Below, in pieces: positions 4,329-10,026 of a stretch of 10,026 bases of DNA. This DNA comes from Candidatus Colwelliibacteriota bacterium (GTDB lineage: Bacteria; Patescibacteriota; Minisyncoccia; UBA6257; Colwellbacteraceae): assembly GCA_016178255.1 (NCBI GenBank), contig JACOTQ010000033.1:1-10026 (forward strand), given 5' to 3'. Both the position numbers and the translations under genes were made by a program. The first letter of the stretch is position 1; each line of letters begins with the position of its first letter. The notes below the pieces were generated by a model that saw only the letters and a list, made by a program, of their open reading frames with translations, was not told where the DNA came from and did not search any database.

Positions 4329-5552
4329 ATGGCTTTGGATAAATCGTCTATCGATGCAGAACTGACCCGGGCGCCGGATGAAATCTCCATCATTAAATTA
4401 GTTGATTCGATTGTGGAGTATGCCTACAACTCACGGGCATCTGATGTGCACATCGACCCTACCGAAAACAAAGTCCTTATTCGTTTTCGGATAGATGGCG
4501 TCATGCATGATGTATTTACTTTGCCAAAAGAAATTCAGCCGGAGATTATCAGCCGCATTAAAGTTTTATCAGGCTTAAGAACTGACGAGCACCATGCCGC
4601 GCAGGACGGAAGATTCAAATTTAATCTTGATAAAGATAAAGGCTTTGACATAAGAGTTTCCATAACCCCGACTTATTACGAAGAAAACGCAGTTTTCCGT
4701 CTTTTGGCCGAGCCGGAACAAGGTTTCAAAATAGACAGCATTGGTTTTTCAAAAAATAATTTGGAAATCATCAAGCGGGCGATAAAGAAACCTTACGGAA
4801 TGATTCTCTTGACCGGCCCTACTGGTTCCGGCAAAACAACAACTCTTTATACTATCTTGAGGGAATTAAACACCCCCGAAGTTTCCATAGTTACCATCGA
4901 GGACCCAATTGAGTATTCAATTGAGGGCATAGAACAAATCCAGGTAAACCCCCAGACTGGACTTACTTTTGCCACTGGTCTTCGCTCGGTTTTGCGGCAG
5001 GACCCCAATATAATTATGGTAGGGGAAATCCGCGACGAAGAAACTGCCGGCATTGCCGTGAACGCCGCCCTTACCGGCCATCTTCTATTGTCAACATTGC
5101 ATACTAACGACGCGGCGACTACGTTGCCAAGATTGCTTGATATGAACGTCGAACCGTTTCTTATCGCCTCGACTATCAACATCGCCGTTAGCCAGCGCTT
5201 AGTGAGAAGAATCTGTCCAATGTGCAAAATTAAAAAAGAGCTTACCGATGATGAGATTAAAAGCCTGGAAAAAAGTTTGCCTTTAGCGTATTCGCTTAAG
5301 ACTAAAGTTTTTTACCAAGGCGAGGGTTGTAAGGGTTGCGGCGGCAGTAGCTATCTTGGGAGAATCGGTATCCATGAAGTTTTGGAAATGACAGATGATA
5401 TCCGCAAGGCAATCATGGCTCAAAAAACGGCATCCGAAATAAGAGAAATTGCCGTTGGGCAAGGCATGGTTCCGATTCTTGACGATGGAATGCAAAAGGC
5501 CGAGGAGGGAATAACCTCCATTGAAGAAGTATTAAGAGTAATGCATGAGTAA
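4329..5552 (+). CDS. pilB: type IV pilus assembly ATPase PilB / GspE family
   Basis: Cytoplasmic hexameric ATPase that drives pilin polymerisation. All family motifs are intact: Walker A GPTGSGKT (163-170), Asp box TIEDPIEY (189-196), Walker B NIIMVGEIRD (227-236), His box HLLLSTLHT (251-259) and a four-cysteine zinc site, C296/C299 and C334/C337, which marks the PilB/GspE extension branch and not the retraction ATPase PilT. At 407 residues it lacks the N-terminal MshEN/N1 domain of typical ~560-residue PilB and begins almost directly at the N2 domain ('ASDVHIDP', 37-44). The start is well supported by 'IIKLVDSIVEYAYNSRASDVHI'-type spacing and the adjacent -10 box. It overlaps pilC by 8 nt. 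Confidence 0.95.
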   Translation: MALDKSSIDAELTRAPDEISIIKLVDSIVEYAYNSRASDVHIDPTENKVLIRFRIDGVMHDVFTLPKEIQPEIISRIKVLSGLRTDEHHAAQDGRFKFNLDKDKGFDIRVSITPTYYEENAVFRLLAEPEQGFKIDSIGFSKNNLEIIKRAIKKPYGMILLTGPTGSGKTTTLYTILRELNTPEVSIVTIEDPIEYSIEGIEQIQVNPQTGLTFATGLRSVLRQDPNIIMVGEIRDEETAGIAVNAALTGHLLLSTLHTNDAATTLPRLLDMNVEPFLIASTINIAVSQRLVRRICPMCKIKKELTDDEIKSLEKSLPLAYSLKTKVFYQGEGCKGCGGSSYLGRIGIHEVLEMTDDIRKAIMAQKTASEIREIAVGQGMVPILDDGMQKAEEGITSIEEVLRVMHE

Positions 5553-6621
5553 GATTTTTAGCAGACTTAACAGTTTGTTTTTATCTGTTCCGCTTTCCGA
5601 GAAAGTCCTTTTCACGAAGCATCTTTCAATGATGTCGAAGTCAGGGATGAGTACGGTTGAGAGTATTAGATTAATCAAACGGCAGGTAAGAAGCCGTGGT
5701 TTCGCTAAAATTCTCGATAAAGTTATCTTTGAGGTGGAGAACGGACAATCTCTTTCAGCGGCCTTCGGACTTTTTAAAAACACTTTTGGGGAACTTTTCG
5801 TGAGTATTCTGGGATTAGGCGAGACAAGCGGAACTTTATCTCAAAGCCTTGATTATCTTTCAAGCGAACTTAAAAAGAGCCAGCAGCTCAAATCTAAAAT
5901 ACGTTCCGCTTTAATATATCCCGCGATAGTGATGTTCTTCACGATTGGCGTCGTTATAGCCCTGGTTTTTTTCGTTTTGCCGAAACTCTTATCAATATTT
6001 TCAAGCCTTTCCGTTGGATTGCCAATTAGCACGAGGATACTTATTTTTTCAGCTAACTTAATAAGGAATTATTACTTGTTCATCGGCGGTGCAATAATAT
6101 TCTCCGTGGTGGCTTGTATAATGCTTCTGCGGTTGCCGGCTATAAAACACGCGGTTCACCGTTTTATGCTGGTTCTGCCGATAATCGGAAGGATTTCCAA
6201 AGATTACAATATGGCGGCCATGACGAGAACTTTGGGCTTACTTTTAAAAAGCGGCATGAAAATAGTTGAGTCTGTTTCGACGACTTCCGGCATCGTTTCT
6301 AATTCTGTCTATCAAAGGGCCCTTAAAGAGGCCGCGGAAGAAATAAAAAAGGGCGAACCCTTGCACAAATATTTAGAGAAAAGAAGCGGTATCATACCTC
6401 CGACGGTTGCTTATATGGTCGAAGTGGGGGAGAAAACCGGCAATCTTGATACGAATCTTCTTTACCTTGCGGAATTTTATGAAAACGAAGTGGATGAAAC
6501 TATGAAAAATCTTTCAAGCATTTTAGAACCAGCCCTCCTTGTTCTAATGGGAGCGATAGTCGGTTTTGTGGCGATATCTATTATCACTCCTATCTATCAA
6601 ATTTCTCAAGGCGTTAAATAG
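5545..6621 (+). CDS. pilC: type IV pilus platform protein PilC / GspF family
   Basis: Inner-membrane platform protein that couples PilB ATP turnover to pilin insertion. The 358 residues (typical ~400) contain the two expected GspF domains, about 20-145 and 222-345, each with an 'LSMMSKSGMSTVESIRLI' or 'LGLLLKSGMKIVESVS' type helical start and a 'GETSGTLSQSL' or 'GEKTGNLDTNL' motif. Three membrane segments lie at about 127-147, 178-197 and 330-350, the normal topology. Its ATG overlaps the pilB stop (8 nt), with no good Shine-Dalgarno, so it is probably translationally coupled to pilB. It stops 3 nt before the next pilin-like gene. Confidence 0.95.
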   Translation: MSKIFSRLNSLFLSVPLSEKVLFTKHLSMMSKSGMSTVESIRLIKRQVRSRGFAKILDKVIFEVENGQSLSAAFGLFKNTFGELFVSILGLGETSGTLSQSLDYLSSELKKSQQLKSKIRSALIYPAIVMFFTIGVVIALVFFVLPKLLSIFSSLSVGLPISTRILIFSANLIRNYYLFIGGAIIFSVVACIMLLRLPAIKHAVHRFMLVLPIIGRISKDYNMAAMTRTLGLLLKSGMKIVESVSTTSGIVSNSVYQRALKEAAEEIKKGEPLHKYLEKRSGIIPPTVAYMVEVGEKTGNLDTNLLYLAEFYENEVDETMKNLSSILEPALLVLMGAIVGFVAISIITPIYQISQGVK

Positions 6622-6624
6622 CAA

Positions 6625-7071
6625 ATGAAACGCTTCCTATCTCTAACGGGGTTTAGCCTTATTGAGCTCTTAGTCGTCGTTGCTATTTTTGCCGTGATAA
6701 GCAGTTTAGGCTTGGCGATAGGACTCAATTTCTACAGAGGGTATGTCCTTAATTCCGAAAGGAATATTTTTGTTAGTATTCTCACTAAAACAAGAAGCAA
6801 GGCGGTCAGTAATATCAATCAATCTCCCGAAGGCGTTTTCATAAACAGCGGCAATTATACAATATTCCAAGGGTCATCCTATGCGTCTCGAAACCAGGCT
6901 TACGACGAGGTAATCAGTATTAACCCTTCGGTTACGCCAAGCGGCCTTGGAGAAATTGTTTTCGGACAGTTAAGCGGCAGTCTTCTCACTCCCAGCGGCG
7001 ATGTTAATTTTACTAATGGTCAAAGGTCGGTAACTGTATCCGTGAATGATGAAGGGAGGATTAATTGGTAA
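6625..7071 (+). CDS. minor pilin / pseudopilin, GspH/FimT-like
   Basis: The 148-residue protein opens with a class III prepilin signal: MKRFLSLTG, then F-S-L-I-E-L-L. Cleavage by a PilD-type peptidase would fall after Gly9, leaving Phe1 and the conserved Glu5 (Glu14 of the precursor) that helps dock pilins. A hydrophobic helix runs to about residue 32, followed by a beta-rich C-terminal domain of the size found in GspH/FimT-type minor pilins; that subtype is inferred from size and gene order. It follows pilC by 3 nt and overlaps the next gene by 26 nt. There are no cysteines. Confidence 0.85.
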   Translation: MKRFLSLTGFSLIELLVVVAIFAVISSLGLAIGLNFYRGYVLNSERNIFVSILTKTRSKAVSNINQSPEGVFINSGNYTIFQGSSYASRNQAYDEVISINPSVTPSGLGEIVFGQLSGSLLTPSGDVNFTNGQRSVTVSVNDEGRINW

Positions 7072-8407
7072 GTCCGGGCAGAGCACTTTAGAGCTGCTTG
7101 TTGCGATTGCGGTAATCACCTTGACTATGTCAGCCGTAATTTCCGTCTCTTTCGGAAACCAATCAATTTCGGTAGATACCCAACTTAGCACTTCGGCGGT
7201 CTTGAAAGCAAGAGAACTTGCGGAGATTGCCAAAGCGAATGCGAGAACCAATTTTAGCGGCTTATCATCAAGTTCTTCTAATGATGGCGCGTATCTTTTA
7301 GAAACCGTTGTTGAGACCTTGAGCAACTACGAGAAGAAAGTAACGTCTCGCGTCAGCTGGCAAACCGACCCACTTAGGTCTCAAAAGATAGAATTCACGA
7401 CAATTGTTACGGATTGGATTACTCTTTTAAATGAAGGCGGCGGTGGCGGACTCACGGGTCAGTGGAACAATCCTCAAACAGCCGGCCAAATTGACCTGGG
7501 TCCGGGGAATCAGGGCAATGATTTAGTGATAAAAGATAAAACAGTCTTTGTGGCGGCTTCAGCTTCATCTTCGGCGAAAGATGATTTTTACAGTATCGAT
7601 GTTACAAATATCAATTCACCGGTGAAATTGGCAAGCATCAATACCGGCGAGGGATTGAAATCTTTTGCTTTAATGGGGAATTATGTTTACGCGGCTCAAA
7701 ATGATGGCGTTAGCCAGCTCCAAATAGTTAATGTTACGAATCCAAGCGGCCCATCTCTCGTTACAAGCGCTACCATGCAGGGCAACAGCAATGATGGACT
7801 GAGTGTCTTCGCGTTGGATAACTACGCTTATATAGGTTCTGAATCGTCCTCCGGAGCTGAATTTCAAATCTTTGACGTAACCGATCCCGAGAATCCTATT
7901 TTTAAGGGGTCGAAAGAAATCGGAGCGGACGTAAATGATATATATGTTTTTCGCAATCGTGCTTACCTTGCCACTTCTAAATCTGACGCTGAAATAATCA
8001 TACTTGATATTTCGAATCCCGCCGCGCCCGCCCAAATAGGTAAGTTTGACGGCACAGGCGGAGCTGGATTCAGTGTTTTCGTGAACGGCTTTAACACATT
8101 TTTCGCCGGAATAGGCGATAATTTTATTATCTTCGATTCTGTCAATCTTAACTCCATCGTGGCTAAAGGCAGTTTCAACGCTAATGGTTCGGTGAATGAT
8201 TTATACATCCGTGACTATTTAGCGTTTCTCGCCACCAGCAATAGCAACTCTGAATTTCAAGCTGTTAATGTAACAAACGAGACAAGTCCGGTTTTACATT
8301 CTTCGTTTAACTTTTCACAAGTTGGAACAGGGATAATTTATAAGGATAATGTCGTCTATATTTCAGTGAGAAGTAATGACGCTTTGAGAATTGTTACAAG
8401 CCAATGA
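7046..8407 (+). CDS. minor pilin fused to an LVIVD-type beta-propeller
   Basis: The N-terminus is pilin-like: after Gly11, Q-S-T-L-E-L-L places Glu at mature position 5, followed by a hydrophobic helix to about residue 36 and an alpha/beta pilin-type stretch to about 128. A Gly-rich linker (about 129-136) leads to residues ~158-453, made of about 6.5 repeats of ~43 residues, each with 'V..YVYIA' strands and an 'QIFDVTDPENP' type motif (for example FYSIDVTNINSP, LQIVNVTNPSGP, IIILDISNPAAP). This is the LVIVD repeat pattern, predicting a seven-bladed propeller. Gene order fits a GspI/PilV-type slot. An extracellular pilus-tip adhesin is a reasonable inference. The start is uncertain: ATG 7046/7049 lack a Shine-Dalgarno, whereas GGGAGG (7054-7059) sits inside the frame. 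Confidence 0.85.
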   Translation: MMKGGLIGKSGQSTLELLVAIAVITLTMSAVISVSFGNQSISVDTQLSTSAVLKARELAEIAKANARTNFSGLSSSSSNDGAYLLETVVETLSNYEKKVTSRVSWQTDPLRSQKIEFTTIVTDWITLLNEGGGGGLTGQWNNPQTAGQIDLGPGNQGNDLVIKDKTVFVAASASSSAKDDFYSIDVTNINSPVKLASINTGEGLKSFALMGNYVYAAQNDGVSQLQIVNVTNPSGPSLVTSATMQGNSNDGLSVFALDNYAYIGSESSSGAEFQIFDVTDPENPIFKGSKEIGADVNDIYVFRNRAYLATSKSDAEIIILDISNPAAPAQIGKFDGTGGAGFSVFVNGFNTFFAGIGDNFIIFDSVNLNSIVAKGSFNANGSVNDLYIRDYLAFLATSNSNSEFQAVNVTNETSPVLHSSFNFSQVGTGIIYKDNVVYISVRSNDALRIVTSQ

Positions 8408-8871
8408 AAAAGAAAGGATTCACCCTGATTGAAACGATTATATACACCGCGATATTTTCGGTAATTATCGGAGCGGTGGTTGGAGCAGTGTACCAGATTA
8501 TTCAAAGCAGTGATAAATTAAACGATAAATTTACAGTTGAAGGCGAGGCTCAATTCATAATGCGCAAAATCGAGTGGGCTTTGACCGGCGCCTCGGCCAT
8601 AAATTCACCGGCATCCGGCTCAACCGGCGGAACCCTATCGGTTAACAAAACAAATTTCGCGAATAATCCTATTGTTTTTGACCTTGATGCTGGAAACGCC
8701 CGCGTTGCGAAAGGCGCTGGCAGTCCCACCGCTTTAAACAGCGTTAATGTAACAGTTAGCAATCTTCAATTTCAACATATAGCCTCGGGCGCCTACACTC
8801 CAGCCGCGATTAAGGCGTCTTTCAATGTTAATGGCAACCCATACGGCACTACAATTTACTTACGCAAATGA
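8404..8871 (+). CDS. minor pilin, GspJ/PilW-like
   Basis: The 155-residue product begins MKKKG, then F-T-L-I-E-T-I-I: a short leader with cleavage after Gly5 and the conserved Glu at mature position 5. The hydrophobic helix extends to about residue 34, followed by 'EGEAQFIMRKIEWAL', which resembles the region after the helix in GspJ-type pseudopilins, and a beta-rich C-terminal half. The GspJ/PilW assignment rests on this motif and on its place between the I-like and K/X-like genes. It overlaps the previous gene and the next gene by ATGA (4 nt each), so all three are likely translationally coupled. Confidence 0.85.
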   Translation: MKKKGFTLIETIIYTAIFSVIIGAVVGAVYQIIQSSDKLNDKFTVEGEAQFIMRKIEWALTGASAINSPASGSTGGTLSVNKTNFANNPIVFDLDAGNARVAKGAGSPTALNSVNVTVSNLQFQHIASGAYTPAAIKASFNVNGNPYGTTIYLRK

Positions 8872-9302
8872 AGAACCGTCAATCCTTACATACTATATAC
8901 TACATACCAAATCCTACGTCGCTGCGCGACGGTTACATCGCTATAACTTCGGCGATTATGATATCACTTTTAGTAATGGCGATTACTTTTTCAGTCAGCC
9001 TCACTGGTTACTTTGCTCGTTTTAATACACTTACCACCGAATTTAAGGAAATAAGCAGCTTCCTTGCCGAAGCCTGTGTGGAGAAAGCTCTTTTAAGCCT
9101 TGCCGCGAACAGTAATTATGCTGGAAACGAAAACATAACGGTTAATGGGAGACAATGCGCTATTTTTCCAATTGAAATCTCGGGGAGCGATAAAATAATA
9201 AAAACCAAAGCCACCGTGGAAAATGCCGTCACGAACTTAAAAGTTCAGGCCGCCTCCGTTAATCTTTCAATAACCTCATGGGAGGAGCTTCCGAATCTAT
9301 AG
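8868..9302 (+). CDS. PilX/GspK-like pilus protein with an N-terminal insertion
   Basis: A 144-residue protein with one hydrophobic N-terminal helix, 'GYIAITSAIMISLLVMAITF' at about 22-41, in a pilin-operon position where PilX or GspK is expected. It has no FxxxE prepilin motif and lacks the conserved Glu5, as GspK-like tip subunits often do. The soluble part contains 'FLAEACVEKALL' and a second Cys (Cys70, Cys97), a likely disulfide. The stretch at residues 7-21 (LHTIYYIPNPTSLRD) is out of place between a normal start MKNRQS and the helix, and coincides with a repeat-like insertion. The ATG overlaps the previous stop by 4 nt. The subtype is moderately sure. Confidence 0.8.
   Translation: MKNRQSLHTIYYIPNPTSLRDGYIAITSAIMISLLVMAITFSVSLTGYFARFNTLTTEFKEISSFLAEACVEKALLSLAANSNYAGNENITVNGRQCAIFPIEISGSDKIIKTKATVENAVTNLKVQAASVNLSITSWEELPNL
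8886..8931 (+). repeat. repeat-like in-frame insertion with palindromic end
   Basis: About 45 nt of unlike composition sits between MKNRQS and the membrane helix of the PilX-like gene. Its first part is an AT-rich ACTATATACTACATACC tract; its end is a perfect palindrome, CGTCGC-TGC-GCGACG (8917-8931). It is flanked by ACCGTC (8875-8880) and GACGGT (8928-8933), an inverted 6-mer. The length keeps the reading frame. Confidence 0.55.
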
Positions 9303-9305
9303 TAG

Positions 9306-9314
9306 TGTTATACT
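9306..9314 (+). promoter_or_regulatory. extended -10 promoter before the last pilin
   Basis: TGTTATACT (TGn plus TATACT) begins 3 nt after the PilX-like stop codon and ends 11 nt before ATG 9326, giving a predicted leader of about 5-11 nt. No -35 is visible. It would let this pilin be expressed independently of the operon. Confidence 0.5.
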
Positions 9315-9325
9315 AAAAGTTAGTA

Positions 9326-9799
9326 ATGATAATGTTTAAATCACTGCCAACTAAATCCGGTTTTTCTCTCATAGAACTGATAGTTGCCGTGACCATTCTT
9401 GCCGTTTTGACGAGTGTGGCAATTTTTTCCATAAATCCTGGCGGATATTTAGCGAGAGGAAGAGACGCGCAAAGGAAAAGTGATTTAATTACCATTTTAA
9501 ACGGAGTCGGCCAAAGAATAGCTGACAATAAAGGTACGTTTGAAACTGGTTGTGCCGCTGGGGCTATCCCCACGACTTCCAAAAAGATGGCAATTGGCGC
9601 GGGGAACTATGACATAAGTCCTTGTCTTGTTGCGGCTTACTTGCCGACTATGCCGTATGACCCAAAAACCACCGGGGCTCATTGGACAACGGTTTCGGAC
9701 TACGACACCGGATATAATATATTTAAAGATGCGGTTACCGGCAGAGTTACCGTAAGCGCTCCGGGCGCGGAACTGGAAACAATCAGTTATACAAGGTAG
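9326..9799 (+). CDS. type IV pilin (probable major pilin-like)
   Basis: The 157-residue precursor has leader MIMFKSLPTKSG, then F-S-L-I-E-L-I: cleavage after Gly12, Phe1 and Glu5 (Glu17 of the precursor). The helix continues into 'LARGRDAQRKSDLITILNGV', a segment typical of the pilins I associate with Patescibacteria. Two cysteines (Cys76, Cys100) bracket a region before 'YLPTMPYDP' and could form a disulfide loop like the D-loop of classic pilins. Length is normal for a major pilin. It has its own extended -10 promoter, fitting a need for more protein than the minor pilins, although 'major' is an inference. ATG 9326 or 9332 may be the start. Confidence 0.87.
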   Translation: MIMFKSLPTKSGFSLIELIVAVTILAVLTSVAIFSINPGGYLARGRDAQRKSDLITILNGVGQRIADNKGTFETGCAAGAIPTTSKKMAIGAGNYDISPCLVAAYLPTMPYDPKTTGAHWTTVSDYDTGYNIFKDAVTGRVTVSAPGAELETISYTR

Positions 9800-10026
9800 T
9801 GAAGAAAAGAAGTACAAAAAATAAAGATAAATCCCGTACACCTTTTTACGACATAGCGCCGTTAATTAGAAAAGCCGTGCGGCGCGCCAAAGCGCTTCCT
9901 ATTTTCGTGAAAATTTCCGGATTCAGCAGCCTCATTATACTGGCAATAATAATATTTATCGTAAGTACGCCATTCATAGTTGCCTCTGTTTCCAATATCA
10001 ATACCGTGAAGTTTTTCCCCAAGGAC
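9799..10026 (+). CDS. single-pass membrane protein, N-terminal part (cut by window end)
   Basis: A frame opens at GTG 9799, overlapping the pilin TAG by 1 nt (TAGTG), with AAGG 2 nt upstream, and stays open to the window end (76 codons). The visible part has a very basic N-terminus (MKKRSTKNKDKSR), a second basic patch (RKAVRRAKALP), and one membrane helix at about 42-64 ('FSSLIILAIIIFIVSTPFIV'), predicting a cytoplasmic N-terminus and a larger part outside. Coupling to the pilin suggests a pilus-related role, such as an assembly or anchor protein, but I cannot name the family from this piece. Confidence 0.7.
   Translation, partial: MKKRSTKNKDKSRTPFYDIAPLIRKAVRRAKALPIFVKISGFSSLIILAIIIFIVSTPFIVASVSNINTVKFFPKD

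Noticed and set aside
4847..5227. 126-codon minus-strand ORF opposite pilB
   Set aside because: Covers the Walker/His box region of pilB in antisense; no family match is recognisable.
7670..8035. 121-codon minus-strand ORF opposite the propeller pilin
   Set aside because: Lies wholly inside the repeat-bearing plus-strand gene, with low-information composition and no start signals.
8825..9025. 66-codon plus-strand ORF overlapping the GspJ-like and PilX-like genes
   Set aside because: Out of frame with both coupled pilin genes and lacks a pilin signal or other feature.

Overview
The window looks like a stretch of a Patescibacteria (Candidate Phyla Radiation) genome, most likely a Parcubacteria-type lineage. 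This is inferred from gene content and style: short genes, many start/stop overlaps, almost no Shine-Dalgarno sequences, a reduced and divergent phosphoglycerate kinase, a PD-(D/E)XK protein of a type I associate with these genomes, and a compact type IV pilus operon with pilins of the 'ARGRDAQRKSDL' kind. TGA is used as a stop codon (pgk and two pilin-like genes), so this is the standard bacterial code and not the code 25 of Gracilibacteria/Absconditabacteria.

Layout. Positions 1-679 hold the 3' end of an alpha/beta hydrolase gene overlapping a GtrA-family membrane protein. A near-perfect sigma70 promoter at 686-714 then drives a short region that ends in a UUCG-capped intrinsic terminator (787-820); I read this as a candidate small RNA of about 100 nt. 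Next come pgk (853-1923), a perfect 13-bp inverted repeat, an RNase HI gene (1982-2413), a structured leader and a two-helix small membrane protein (2565-2813) with its own terminator. The RNase P RNA gene rnpB (about 2901-3372) follows. Its promoter overlaps that terminator and it ends in a 19-bp perfect bidirectional terminator. Converging on it from the minus strand are tRNA-Gln(CUG) and a PD-(D/E)XK nuclease gene, whose ATG lies only 2 nt after the tRNA.

From 4329 to the end runs a type IV pilus / type II secretion-like operon: assembly ATPase pilB, platform protein pilC, a GspH/FimT-like minor pilin, an unusual minor pilin fused to an LVIVD beta-propeller, a GspJ-like minor pilin, a PilX/GspK-like protein, a pilin with its own extended -10 promoter, and the start of a single-pass membrane protein cut by the window edge. 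PilB and PilC would power and seat assembly, the minor pilins would form the priming/tip complex, and the propeller pilin is a plausible tip adhesin. PilD peptidase, PilT and PilM/N/O are not in the window.

The features most worth attention are the pilin-propeller fusion, the tRNA/CDS junction that could yield a leaderless mRNA, the candidate small RNA before pgk, the in-frame repeat-like insertion in the PilX-like gene, and the repeated placement of -10 boxes about 6 nt from start codons.
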